Assembly: GCF_047121295.1 (NCBI RefSeq) | Contig: NZ_CP139447.1 | Span: 2,294,001-2,358,000 of the forward strand | Source of the DNA: Longispora sp047121295 | GTDB lineage: Bacteria; Actinomycetota; Actinomycetes; Mycobacteriales; Micromonosporaceae | Direction of reading: 5' to 3' | Length of the DNA: 64,000 bases | In this document: positions 52,284-61,274 of the stretch, one piece after another | How positions within the stretch are numbered: position 1 is the first letter of the stretch | Layout of the letters: each line of letters begins with the position of its first letter | Position numbers and translations under genes: made by a program | The notes under the pieces: model-generated | Seen by the model: only the letters and a program-made list of their open reading frames with translations | What the model was told of the DNA's origin: nothing | Database searches by the model: none

Positions 52284-54389
52284 TCACGGGACCTGTGTCC
52301 AGTCGTCGGGTAGTCCGGTGATGGTCACCGCGTCGGCGGTGGCGGTGATGCGCAGGTTGAGGCTACCGAGTCGTAGGCCGTCGAAGGTGACCTGCGTCCA
52401 CCGCGCGGGGAGTCGGGGACGGACGCGCAGGCGCCGTGCCGGTGCGTCCGGGTCCAGGCCGCACAGTGAGCGGACCAACAGGAGTGGTGCCGCGCTGGCC
52501 CAGGCCTGGGGCGAGCAGGAGGTGGGGTACGGCACGGGTGGGGCGAACTCGGTGCGGGGAAAGCCGCAGAACAGTTCGGGGAGCCGGTAGCCGAAGGCGT
52601 GTGCGGCGTCGAGGAGTCCGTCGGCGAGGCGGTGGGCGAGTTCGACCGCGCCGGGCAGGTGGGCGTAGCGCATCAGCCCGGCGACGCAGATCGCGGTGTC
52701 ATGCGGCCATACCGAGCCGTTGTGGTAGCTCATCGGGTTGTAGGCGCCCATGGCCTCAGACAGGGTTCGTAGACCGTAGCCGGTGTCCATGTCGGGGCTC
52801 GCCAGGTGTTCGATCACGGTGGCCGCGTGCTCGTCGGTGACGATGCCCGACCACAGGCAGTGGCCGATGTTGCTGGTCAGGGCACGCATCGGTCGTTTCT
52901 GTCCGTCGAGTGCCACGGCGAACCAGCCGTGGTCGTCGAGCCAGAACCGCTCGGCGAATCGCGTGCGTAGTTCCTCGGCCCTCACTCGGCATTGGGTGGC
53001 TGTCGCGTGGTCGTCGAAGGCGTCCGCGAGTGCGGCTCGTGCCTCCAGCGCCGCGTAGGCGTAACCCTGGACCTCGCACAGCGCCACGGGGGCCTCCACC
53101 AGACGGCCGTCGAGGTCGTTCACTCCGTCGAAGCTGTCCTTCCAGCCCTGGTTGATCAGGCCCCGGTCGGTGGCTCGTCGGTATTCGACGAACCCGTCGG
53201 AATCGCGGTCACCGTGCCGCCACAACCAGGCCAGTGCCGCGTCGGCGGCGGGGAGCAGCGCCCGGATGTCCGCCGGGTCAGCACCCCAGCGCCAGCACTC
53301 CCCGAGCAGCATCACGAACAGCGGGGTGGCATCGACGGTGCCGTAGTAGTGGCTGCCGCCGAGGGCGTGGACGTTGTCGGGACCGAGCCGCAGTTCGTGC
53401 AGGATCCGGCCAGGTTCCTCCTCCGTCAGCGGCTCGTCCTTTGTCCCTTGGAGTCGGGCCAGGGTTTTGAGCGTGCCCATCGCCAGTCGGGCGTCCAGAG
53501 GTAGCGTCATCCACGCGGTGAGCAGGCTGTCGCGTCCGAACAGGGTCATGAACCACGGTGCGCCGGCGGCGACGTACGTCAGGCCCTCATCGGAGGGGTC
53601 GGTGATCAGTAGTGCGTCGAGGTCGTGATCGGTGCGGTGCAGTACCGCTGCGGTGACCGGGTCGTCGACGGTGATCTCGGTGTTGGTGTCGCGCCACGGG
53701 GCGTTCGTCACCGTGGTCGCACCCTCGCGGAGCGGGTGGAGATCCTCGACGGTGGTGGACGCGGATTCCGGCCGCACCGCGATTTCGGTTGTCCAGTGCC
53801 CGCGTGCGGGGATGATGATCTGCCATGACAGTCCGCCGGGGACCAGCGCCGGCGGGACGGAGGCGGTGACGCGCACCGCGCGTGTCGCGTCAGCGGTGCT
53901 GGTGAGCAGCAGATCTCCGCCGTCTGCGGTGCTGTGCGCCCCGGCGGCACCGGACGTGCGACCGGCTTTGACCGCGAACAGGTCGGCGAAATCGGCGTCG
54001 ATGGTCAATCCGACGGAGATGGCCGCCGGCTCGGGGCTGAGGTTGCGCAACGTGATCTGTTCGCGCATACCGTTGATGACGGTACGTTCGCGGATGACGA
54101 GGATGGTGCTGTCGGCGCGACCCGCGACGGGGGCGCGGCGCAGAATGAACCGGGCGGCTGACGCGTCGACCGCCAGCGCGGACAGCGGTTGGGCACTGTG
54201 TCCGTCGAGGCTGAGCTGCCAGCGGGAGATGACCCGCGCGTCGCGCAGGAACAACCCCGCCGGGCTGCCTTCGGGATCGAGGTCACCGCTGCTGGCCGAC
54301 AGGCAAAACGTCGTGCCCTCAACCAAGGTGAGCATGCTCGCACCGCCGGGCACCGACTCCCCGGCGTTCAGCGGCAGGGGGCTGCTCAT
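52284..54389 (-). CDS. glycogen-debranching-type glucosidase (amylo-alpha-1,6-glucosidase-like)
   Basis: 701 residues from ATG 54389, which overlaps the glycosyltransferase stop (ATGA). N-terminal beta domain of debranching enzymes (GTTFCLSASSGDLDPEGSPA GLFLRDARVISRW), then an (alpha/alpha)6 barrel: APWFMTLFGRDSLLTAWM, QGWKDSFDGVNDLDGRLVEA, YHNGSVWPHDTAI. These are GH15/GH63-like active-site segments with acidic residues. Likely substrate is an alpha-glucan or glucoside made or trimmed together with the GT4 enzyme; cytoplasmic. Confidence 0.87.
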   Translation of the reverse strand: MSSPLPLNAGESVPGGASMLTLVEGTTFCLSASSGDLDPEGSPAGLFLRDARVISRWQLSLDGHSAQPLSALAVDASAARFILRRAPVAGRADSTILVIRERTVINGMREQITLRNLSPEPAAISVGLTIDADFADLFAVKAGRTSGAAGAHSTADGGDLLLTSTADATRAVRVTASVPPALVPGGLSWQIIIPARGHWTTEIAVRPESASTTVEDLHPLREGATTVTNAPWRDTNTEITVDDPVTAAVLHRTDHDLDALLITDPSDEGLTYVAAGAPWFMTLFGRDSLLTAWMTLPLDARLAMGTLKTLARLQGTKDEPLTEEEPGRILHELRLGPDNVHALGGSHYYGTVDATPLFVMLLGECWRWGADPADIRALLPAADAALAWLWRHGDRDSDGFVEYRRATDRGLINQGWKDSFDGVNDLDGRLVEAPVALCEVQGYAYAALEARAALADAFDDHATATQCRVRAEELRTRFAERFWLDDHGWFAVALDGQKRPMRALTSNIGHCLWSGIVTDEHAATVIEHLASPDMDTGYGLRTLSEAMGAYNPMSYHNGSVWPHDTAICVAGLMRYAHLPGAVELAHRLADGLLDAAHAFGYRLPELFCGFPRTEFAPPVPYPTSCSPQAWASAAPLLLVRSLCGLDPDAPARRLRVRPRLPARWTQVTFDGLRLGSLNLRITATADAVTITGLPDDWTQVP

Positions 54390-55531
54390 ACGGCGGCCAG
54401 ACTCGGAAGGTCCGTCATACAGCGCCGGTAGACGGCGGCGTACCCGTCGGCGAGCCTGTCGATGTCGAACCGGGCCCGCACGTGGTCGCGGCACGCCTGG
54501 GGATCGATCTGGCCGACACGGCCGACCGCCGCGGCCAGCTGGTTCGGGTCGTCACACACGAACCCGGTGACGCCGTCGACGACGACCTCGGGGACCGCAC
54601 CCGCGCGCAACGCCACCACGGGAGTGCCGCAGGCCATCGCTTCGATCATCACCATGCCGAAGGGCTCCTCCCACTGCGAGCTGAACAGCAGGCAACGGGC
54701 GCCCGCGAGTAACTCCCGTTTGGCTGTCGCGTCGGCGACCCCGAACATCGTGTCACGGTCGCGCATCCGCGGGGCGATCTCCCGCTGGAAATAGTCACGT
54801 TCCGCTGGCTCCGAGCACTTGCCCGCCATGACCAGGGGAAGGTTGGCCGCATGGGCCGCCTCCAGCGCCAGGTGCGGTGCCTTGTCGGGATGAAAGCGCC
54901 CCAGGAACAGCGCGTAATCGCCCTTGCTTGCCCGAAACGGCCACGAGTCCAACCGCAGGGCGTTGTACACCCGGCCAACCCAGGGTAGGTCCGGGGCGAG
55001 GTGGCGCTGCCGGTCGGAGATCGCCACCAGGTTCACGCCCGCGCCCAACGCCCTGTAATAGGCCCCGAGCTCGCCATCGACCGGGCCGTGCACGGTCACG
55101 ATCGTCGGCACACCCGCGGCGGCGAACGCCGGCGCATTGAGAGGTCCGGCCAGGGTGTGGTCGTGCACGACGTCCACGGGCGCCGAGCCGATCAGGCGCA
55201 AAACGGCCTCGCGGACCAGCGCGGCGTGCATGACCTCCGGCAAGGGATGCCCGAGCCCTTCAGGGATCGGGCGGTCCCACAGCGGCACGAAGTTCGCGGC
55301 CGTCCCCGACGCGCCGGCACCCAGCAACGTCACCGAGTGCCCGTTGGCGACCAGCGCGTCGGCGAGGTCCGCGACCACCGCTTCGATGCCACCGTAGCCA
55401 ACGGGAGGGACTTCGAAATAGGGCGGTGCGACGAGCACGACATTCACATTCCGCCTGTCCCGGATCTGCAAGGACGTCGGCGCGCCGCGCGGAAGACGAA
55501 CAGAAGTATCCAGAACCGAATCGACAGTCAT
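54386..55531 (-). CDS. GT4-family glycosyltransferase
   Basis: About 381 residues from ATG 55531. GT-B fold: N-terminal VNVVLVAPPYFEVPPVGYGG IEAVVADLADALVANGH, C-terminal YALFLGRFHPDKAPHLALEA and donor site EEPFGMVMIEAMACGTPVVA. Uses an NDP-sugar; acceptor unknown. First gene of a two-gene operon with the debranching-type enzyme. Divergent from the hemerythrin gene at 55728. Confidence 0.87.
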   Translation of the reverse strand: MTVDSVLDTSVRLPRGAPTSLQIRDRRNVNVVLVAPPYFEVPPVGYGGIEAVVADLADALVANGHSVTLLGAGASGTAANFVPLWDRPIPEGLGHPLPEVMHAALVREAVLRLIGSAPVDVVHDHTLAGPLNAPAFAAAGVPTIVTVHGPVDGELGAYYRALGAGVNLVAISDRQRHLAPDLPWVGRVYNALRLDSWPFRASKGDYALFLGRFHPDKAPHLALEAAHAANLPLVMAGKCSEPAERDYFQREIAPRMRDRDTMFGVADATAKRELLAGARCLLFSSQWEEPFGMVMIEAMACGTPVVALRAGAVPEVVVDGVTGFVCDDPNQLAAAVGRVGQIDPQACRDHVRARFDIDRLADGYAAVYRRCMTDLPSLAAV

Positions 55532-55727
55532 GACATGACCAGTACCCAGGTCCCCTGCCCGCGACGCGTGCGGCATGTGCCGTTCGGTTTCGACACGGAT
55601 GGGGCGGCGTTGCACCGAACAGCGCCGATTCCCAGCTCACAGCGGCCATCGCCGATACGGCGGACGGTTGGAAGCCGTAGCGGGCGGGTATACCTCGAGA
55701 ACCGGTTCGACGGATGAGGGAGCAGGA

Positions 55728-56204
55728 ATGGACGCGATCGTTTTGCTCAAAGGCGACCACAAGCTCGTCGAGGGTCTGTTCAAGGAGTACGAGAAGACCA
55801 AGGACACCGCCACCCCCGCGGCCAAGCGCATGCTTGTCGACAAGATCTGCTCGGAGCTGGTGACGCACGCGTACATCGAGGAAACGATCTTCTACCCGGC
55901 CGCCCGAGAGGGCGCCCCCGACACCAAGGACCACGTCCTGGAGTCCGTGGAGGAGCACCACGTCATGGACTGGCTACTGGCAGAACTCAGCGGTCTGGAC
56001 GCCGCCGATGAGACCTTCGACGCCAAGACCACGGTCCTGATCGAAAACGTCCGTCACCACGTCGAGGAGGAAGAAAAGGACTGGTTCCCGATCGTGCGCA
56101 AGGCTCTCGGCCGCAACCGCCTCGTCGACCTCGGCGAGCAGATGACCGCGGCCAAAGCCAAAGCCCCCGCCTCGCCCCTGGCCCTGGCCTCCGCCAAGAG
56201 CTGA
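55728..56204 (+). CDS. hemerythrin HHE-domain protein
   Basis: 158 residues. ATG 55728 with GCAGGA upstream. LLKGDHKLVEGLFKEYEKT, HAYIEETIFYPAAREG, EHHVMDWLLAEL and HHVEEEEKDWFPIVRK provide all di-iron ligands. Distinct from the 38.6-kb hemerythrin: this is the small DNA-damage/oxygen-response type common in actinomycetes. Confidence 0.9.
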   Translation: MDAIVLLKGDHKLVEGLFKEYEKTKDTATPAAKRMLVDKICSELVTHAYIEETIFYPAAREGAPDTKDHVLESVEEHHVMDWLLAELSGLDAADETFDAKTTVLIENVRHHVEEEEKDWFPIVRKALGRNRLVDLGEQMTAAKAKAPASPLALASAKS

Positions 56205-56400
56205 CCTGGGCGCCGAACTCTCTCGGTCAGCGAATAACGTCCGCTACCGCTACCCCGGTCGGTCGCCCTCTACGCAACGGACGCCAGCGCGTCGGCCCGC
56301 TGCTGGCTGAGATTTTCGACCAGTCGATTCTTCCCTGCGACGGTGGCCTCGGCCGCGGTCGGCGGGCGAAGTCGCATGCCGCCGGCCCCGGTACTGCGGG

Positions 56401-56428
56401 GGTGGCGTCTGACGTCCTGGACGCCACC
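56401..56428. repeat. GGTGGCGTC/GACGCCACC hairpin, copy 4
   Basis: Perfect 9-bp arms; loop TGACGTCCTG is the reverse complement of the copy-1 loop, so the whole unit is copy 1 inverted, 33 kb away. Confidence 0.7.
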
Positions 56429-56475
56429 CCCGCACATTTGCAGCCTGCGGGAACCCGGGTCCTAGCGTGGCGGGC

Positions 56476-56890
56476 ATGAACGACGACGTTTCGACCGTAC
56501 AGGGGCAGAGATCCCGTGATCTGTCATTCACGTCATGGTGTTCCACATGCCGCACACGGGCCCGGCGCTTGGGTAGGCGCCGATCTCCACGGCCAGGATG
56601 TGCGGGGACTCGGCGTAGCAGTTGCCCGCAGGGCAGTCCAGCACCCTCCACCCGTGTTCCACCAGTGCCGACTGGACGATGACCAGCGCCGCGTGGTCGG
56701 TTTGGCGCGGCTAATACTCCTTGACCGCGTGCTGATGGCCGGGACCCTCGGGCATGGTCTGGGCGCGCGGTATGCCCCGGTCTGCGGGCGACGCAGGGTG
56801 CAGCTCCGTGACCGAACCGCCCCGGGTTTGATCCGGGCGGTTCGGGAGACCGGTAGGAGCCTGTTGTGGCGGGCGTCGGGCGGAAGCCTG
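56476..56890 (+). pseudogene. degenerate region, family not recognised
   Basis: ATG 56476 opens MNDDVSTVQGQRSRDLSFTS and soon loses sense; a second frame has DLHGQDVRGLGVAVARRAVQ and CRLDDDQRRVVGLARL. This suggests a frameshifted small gene in front of the integrase remnant. No motif to name it. Confidence 0.3.
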
Positions 56891-56894
56891 GGGC

Positions 56895-57098
56895 CTGAAA
56901 TGGTTTGACGTCAATTTCGAGACCGGGATGCTGACCGTGTCTCGGCAACGGGTCGTACAGAACGCGAAGAGCGCGGACACGAAGAAGACGAGGACCACGA
57001 TCGTGGAGAAGCCGCCGAAGTCGCACAACGGCTACCGGGGCATCGCCCTGGATCCGCTCACTTTGCGCCTGCTGGCCGAGGCGCGGGACCGGTCGTGA
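56895..57098 (+). pseudogene. central fragment of a tyrosine-type site-specific integrase
   Basis: 67 codons without start: LKWFDVNFETGMLTVSRQRV, VQNAKSADTKKTRTTIVEKP, PKSHNGYRGIALDPLTLRLL. This is the block around the first catalytic Arg (GLRWxDVD) through the beta-sheet with the conserved PKSxxGxR in actinomycete phage and AICE integrases. Catalytic Arg2 and Tyr regions are absent. It lies 300 bp before the tRNA-derived repeat, where integrase genes of such elements normally end. Confidence 0.65.
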
Positions 57099-57404
57099 TC
57101 TGACTACGCCCGGGTCAACGCCCCGCGCCGCAATCAGGCCGCCGAAGACACCGCCGACCTCTACACCAGCCCGGACGGTGGTCATCTTCCTCGAGTCTGG
57201 TGGGCGGCGTCGTGGGTCTCTTGCGAGGGCGTGGACTGATCGGCAGGTAGCGCACTTGATTTCGTGTGGTACCGGGCGTGGCACCACCCAGCTGGATGGG
57301 CACTGGATCGGCCGTCACTCCGGGGAGCGGCAATGTTGAAAAGTCCCAGCTAAATGGACGTTGGTGGAATATCTAGCGGGATCTAGCAAAAAACCAATAG
57401 AACT
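57099..57404. other. stretch before second att copy
   Basis: About 300 bp with lower GC near 57340-57400; nothing coding supported. Possibly the integrase 3' end and attP-side arm region in decayed form. Confidence 0.35.
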
Positions 57405-57446
57405 GGGGTCAAGGGGTCGCAGGTTCAAATCCTGTCAGCCCGACAG
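57405..57446 (+). repeat. att-like direct repeat: 3' half of tRNA-Pro(GGG), copy 2
   Basis: Identical over 42 bp to 9904-9945 and again followed (two mismatches) by TTTTTGCAGGTCAG. Upstream there is no 5' tRNA half. Same orientation as copy 1. Confidence 0.8.
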
Positions 57447-57480
57447 AGTTTTTGCAGGTCAGAGCGATTTCAAGTTTGAA

Positions 57481-57513
57481 GTTAGGTCAGGCCACGAGGT
57501 GGCCTGGCCTAAC
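57481..57513 (+). terminator. rho-independent terminator after tRNA remnant
   Basis: 15-bp stem GTTAGGTCAGGCCAC/GTGGCCTGGCCTAAC with one wobble, loop GAG, followed directly by TTTTT. Confidence 0.85.
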
Positions 57514-57689
57514 TTTTTGGCCTAAGTGTTGGCCTGTGCGAGGAGTTAGGCCAGGCTCGGTGCCGGGTGTGGCGGTCCGGCTAGGACGATGCTGAGGCCT
57601 GGACATGTTCGCACCACAGATCCGTTAGGAGCGCAGTGCGGAAGGTGTCGGGAAAACGGTGCCGGCCTTGGGTTTCGCCGAGGCGGAGC

Positions 57690-58619
57690 ATGCTGGAGAA
57701 TCAGGCTGTGGCAGATGGCGAAGGCGGCGATGTCCTGGCCAGACTTGCGGAGCTTCGATTGCACCAGCGAGATGGTCGACGGTCTCCACACAAGCCGCTG
57801 TTGGTCTTGCTAGCACTCGGCCGTCTGTCGACCACTGGTACCAGTCAGATCAGCTGGGACGATGCGAAGTCGGACCTGGGGGACCTGCTCGCCGAGTTCG
57901 GCCCCGCGTCCACAACTGGCCGGGCGCAGAGCGTGGCCTACCCGTTCACCCGGCTGCGCTCTGACGGGATCTGGATCCTGGATCGCGACGTGCCCATGGA
58001 CAACGTTGGCCCGCTCAACGCCGAGCAGGTCGCAGGGCAGTTCGCTCCCTCTGTGGAGCGAGCGTTCACGGCTGAACCCACACTGATCGCTTCGGCTGCT
58101 CGGGCCTTGGTGGAGAGCCACTTTCCGGACTCGATCGCACCGGACGTGCTTGCCGCAGTGGGCCTTGACGCCGATGCTGTACTTCATGCTCCGGACGCGG
58201 TACCTACCAACTCCGTCGGTGGTCGGCGGCGTGATCCGAGGTGGCGGGTGGCGGTCATCCAGGCATGGGATAGGCAGTGCGCATTCTGCGGTTTCGATGG
58301 TCAACTGTTCGGAGGCACCGTCGGCCTCGACGCCGCGCATGTGCGATGGTTCGCCTTTGACGGACCGGACGATCTCGACAACGGGCTGGCCCTGTGCACG
58401 TTGCATCACAAGCTCTTTGACAGGGGAGTGCTCGGGATCGACTCCGACCTCAACGTTTGCGTGTCGATGACGTATTCGGCCCGAACCCCTGCGGGCAAGT
58501 CCGTCTACGGCCTGCACGGCCAGGCGATCCAGGGCCGCCCCGGTACGCCACGCCCGGCCGACGCGCACATCACCTGGCACCGGGAGCAGGTGTTCAAAGG
58601 CCAGCCGCTAACGGCATGA
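57690..58619 (+). CDS. phosphorothioate-dependent type IV restriction endonuclease (SBD-HNH, ScoMcrA-like)
   Basis: 309 residues from ATG 57690 (frame open to 57636). N-terminal sulfur-binding domain: LARLAELRLHQRDGRRSPHK PLLVLLALGRL, WDDAKSDLGDLLAEFGP, AYPFTRLRSDGIWIL. C-terminal HNH nuclease: CAFCGFDGQLFGGTVGLDAA HVRWFAFDGPDDLDNGLAL CTLHHKLFDRG. The family cuts DNA carrying Dnd-type phosphorothioate. No dnd or ssp genes are in the window, consistent with a host that lacks the modification and restricts modified incoming DNA. It borders the att copy, a common defence-island position. Confidence 0.85.
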   Translation: MLENQAVADGEGGDVLARLAELRLHQRDGRRSPHKPLLVLLALGRLSTTGTSQISWDDAKSDLGDLLAEFGPASTTGRAQSVAYPFTRLRSDGIWILDRDVPMDNVGPLNAEQVAGQFAPSVERAFTAEPTLIASAARALVESHFPDSIAPDVLAAVGLDADAVLHAPDAVPTNSVGGRRRDPRWRVAVIQAWDRQCAFCGFDGQLFGGTVGLDAAHVRWFAFDGPDDLDNGLALCTLHHKLFDRGVLGIDSDLNVCVSMTYSARTPAGKSVYGLHGQAIQGRPGTPRPADAHITWHREQVFKGQPLTA

Positions 58620-58896
58620 CGGATACCGACGCCTGCGAGCGCGACGGGGTACGAGGCCGCGACGCCTTGCGCCGTGGACTTCGACACGAGGTCGACGATC
58701 CCTAGTCCTCGATCTGCAGGCGTCCCGCTGACCGGCACGGACATCCGCCGGATCGGTGCCGAGTTCCTCAACTTCTTACCGGCGAAACGAGCTATTTCTG
58801 GGACAAAACGTCCAGCCTCTGCCCGTCGGGGCTCTTGTCCGCAGCGGGTGAGGCCCCTTCGCCCGACAACTCGCGCCGAATGATTTAACAACGGTT
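58620..58896. other. intergenic stretch
   Basis: About 277 bp; AACAACGGTTATGCTG near 58888 is AT-rich and may be the promoter for the next operon. Confidence 0.35.
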
Positions 58897-59247
58897 ATGC
58901 TGTTGGGTGTGGAAACCGAGATACCCGCTGCGCGGCTCGAGGGTCTGCGTCGTTCGAGGACGGCCGGGCTCACTCCGGGGCCGAAGTCGAAGGTGCCGCC
59001 GGCTGTGGTCGACCGGATCGTCGCCGAGCGCGGTACAGATCCGGAACTGCCGTTGACCGGGTGGCGCACGATCGCCGCCGGCCTCAACGCCGACGGCGTG
59101 GCAACGGCCCAGGGCGCGCCCGCCTGGTCGCCGGCGACGGTGCGGGCGGTGTGGCTGCGCGCGACGACCGGGTACGCCCGCGGCTCGTCGATGGCCACCA
59201 TCACCGTCGTCGCCCAGCAGTCCGACACCCAGCGGAGCGCGTCGTGA
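58897..59247 (+). CDS. small protein with recombinase-type DNA-binding domain
   Basis: 116 residues. TIAAGLNADGVATAQGAPAW SPATVRAVWLRATTGY matches the domain that follows the catalytic part in large serine recombinases (pattern IAxxLNxxGxxTxxGxxWxxxTVxxIL). No catalytic domain is present. It starts a three-gene operon with 4-bp overlaps and could be its autoregulator. Confidence 0.55.
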   Translation: MLLGVETEIPAARLEGLRRSRTAGLTPGPKSKVPPAVVDRIVAERGTDPELPLTGWRTIAAGLNADGVATAQGAPAWSPATVRAVWLRATTGYARGSSMATITVVAQQSDTQRSAS

Positions 59248-59936
59248 CCCTCGCCCACCAGTCCACTGGCACCGGCGGCCGGCGGGTCGACTTCCCGCTC
59301 ACCGTGCCGTACCGCTATGACCTCGACAGCGTTATGGACGTTGGCCGCGCACTCGGCGCCGCCGAGGAAGGCCACCCCGCCAGGCTGACCCGCCGCGACG
59401 GCATCACGCTGCTGATTGTGGCGCACCCACTCGAGATCCGGCCGCGACGGTGGCAGTCAATCCTCGACAAACCTGACCAACCCGGCGGGTCGATCGTCGT
59501 GCACTACACCGGTCGGTTCGACCCAACCGACCAGTTCGCCGTGGGCCGCGCGCTGGGCGCAGCAGAAGACGGCAGGATCGCGTGGCTGCTGCGCGAGGAC
59601 GGGCTACTGCTGTCGGTGATGCGCGAGGACCCTGAACCCATCGCGGACCCGATGGCGATGGCCGCGATGGAGGAGGAGGCCAGAGTCGTCATGGACAACC
59701 TCGCCGCCCGTCACCCCGACCCGCACGACCAGGAGCTTTTCCTGCGCGCGGAGGGCCTGCACCGCCATCACGCCCGTCACGGCCGGCTTCCCGACCTTGC
59801 AGACTATTTGCGCACCTTGCGGGACCTGCAACCGATGACCGGTGACACTGAGGAACAGATGAACGCCGAGGCGAACGCGGCGCTCACCGAGGACGCAGAG
59901 GCTCTGGCCGCCTACCCGCTGCCGGACGCCTCGTGA
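59244..59936 (+). CDS. hypothetical protein with internal duplication
   Basis: 230 residues from GTG 59244. Two copies of a ~55-residue unit: DVGRALGAAEEGHPARLTRR DG and AVGRALGAAEDGRIAWLLRE DG. The C-terminal third is acidic and helical. I do not recognise the family. Coupled on both sides, so it works with its neighbours; in that position an antitoxin-like or adaptor role is conceivable. Confidence 0.55.
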   Translation: MTLAHQSTGTGGRRVDFPLTVPYRYDLDSVMDVGRALGAAEEGHPARLTRRDGITLLIVAHPLEIRPRRWQSILDKPDQPGGSIVVHYTGRFDPTDQFAVGRALGAAEDGRIAWLLREDGLLLSVMREDPEPIADPMAMAAMEEEARVVMDNLAARHPDPHDQELFLRAEGLHRHHARHGRLPDLADYLRTLRDLQPMTGDTEEQMNAEANAALTEDAEALAAYPLPDAS

Positions 59937-60334
59937 CCCTGCTGGTTCTCGACGCTCCCGTCGTCGCTGCGCTGTTGGATGACCGTGAGATGTTTCTGTG
60001 CCGCACCGCGACGACCCGGGGCTGGCAGCTACTGGTGTCCCAGCACGTGCTGCGTCATCTGCGCCGGCCGTTCACGCATCTGGTGATGGTCGCCCCCGAC
60101 CGGGTCACCGTGTACCGATATGAGCCGGTCGACTCCGCCCTCGCGGGCCCGGCCGCCCAGGCGACCGCGTGGTTGGCAGATCGCACCCGCCGCCGCCACG
60201 ACGTCCTCGGACATGTCGTCGCCCTGGCCCTGTGCCATGACGCGACCATCGTCACCACCCCCGAGCGGCTCCGCGCCTTACGGGTCGTTTGGCCCGATGA
60301 CCTGAAGATTCTGCCCTTGACGTTCAGCGGCTGA
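59933..60334 (+). CDS. PIN-like domain protein
   Basis: 133 residues; GTG overlapping the previous stop. LLVLDAPVVAALLDDREM has the first PIN Asp, and RRHDVLGHVVALALCHDATI VTTPERLRAL the central and final strands (acidic D and a T-P-E-R motif in place of T-x-D). VapC toxins have this size. Catalytic acidic set is incomplete by eye, so nuclease activity is uncertain. Confidence 0.6.
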   Translation: MTLLVLDAPVVAALLDDREMFLCRTATTRGWQLLVSQHVLRHLRRPFTHLVMVAPDRVTVYRYEPVDSALAGPAAQATAWLADRTRRRHDVLGHVVALALCHDATIVTTPERLRALRVVWPDDLKILPLTFSG

Positions 60335-60370
60335 CCTACGAACGGCGGACACCCATGCAGGTGGTCCACC

Positions 60371-60530
60371 TCAGCTGAGGCGAAGTCGGTGTCCCGCGTC
60401 CAACCAGGCGTCGTCCAGGACCTTCCCGACCGCGAGTGGGTCCCGTACCCCTTTGGCTGCCGCTAGAAGGTTGCGTCTGACTACCTCGAAGGGTGTGACC
60501 GGTGAATAGGTCCCGAACACCGTCATCCGC
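60371..60530 (-). pseudogene. C-terminal fragment of an unidentified protein
   Basis: FGTYSPVTPFEVVRRNLLAA then AKGVRDPLAVGKVLDDAWLD and AGHRLRLS with stop at 60371. Reads as a genuine helical C-terminus, no N-terminal part found. Family not recognised. Confidence 0.35.
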
Positions 60531-60579
60531 GGACACGCCGCATGCGCGTCACGGGCCCGCTGCCCACGCCGACTCGCGG

Positions 60580-60758
60580 GAGTCGGGCGGGACCTCGCCC
60601 CGGTGGACCAGGGTTTCCGAGCCACGGCTGACGCAGGTGTACAGGGTGCGGACCAGCACCTCGTCCGGGCCCGGGGTGGGTAGGAGCACCGGGCGGAGGT
60701 CTCCCGTGCCGGGTGAACGGACCCAGTGGGCGCGCGCCTCGCGTGCCATCAGCTCCAT
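60580..60758 (-). pseudogene. N-terminal fragment of a zinc-binding (MDR) alcohol dehydrogenase
   Basis: MELMAREARAHWVRSPGTGD, LRPVLLPTPGPDEVLVRTLY, TCVSRGSETLVHRGEVPPD: the GroES-like opening of medium-chain dehydrogenases of the type that oxidises sugars or threonine. Sequence is lost after about 55 residues. Confidence 0.6.
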
Positions 60759-61274
60759 GCCCCGCGTCGCGAAGGTGCCGAGAACATCCCACAGAGCGTC
60801 ACACAACAAACATCCCGAATTCCGGCGAATCAAGGTATCCGATCGCCATTACCCTGAGTAACTGGTCATGGATGGGTTCCGGGCCAGTGCTGTGATCCAC
60901 GCCACTGTTGAGTGCGGCGCCTGGTCGAGGGTGCTCCCCTGGCGACCACTGTCCACTCTCGAAACGCGGCGAAATTGCTGGATAAGTCCGGCTCCGTGCT
61001 CGAACGTGCCGGCGGGCAGAGGGCGGGAACTGAAGGGCACCGTCAGTAGCGGGGCAGCCGTGCGTTCCGGTTTCTGTCTACAGTGCGGGCGCAAACTCAG
61101 CCGGTTCGTCAAGGCGGGGGCAGGCCCAAAGGATTCACGGGGGCGGCCTTTCCCCCGTGGTGACGGAGCGTGCCCGGACGCCCGGGTGCACCGGCATGCG
61201 TGTGTGCGAAGGCGGCGTGCCGCTGTGGTTGACCCAGCCCCCGGCTCTGTCCCCTCGCACAAGGAGCGCGCACC
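60759..61274. other. non-coding stretch upstream of the LamG gene
   Basis: About 515 bp. No supported gene. AAGGAG at 61261-61266 is the ribosome site of the next gene. Confidence 0.4.
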
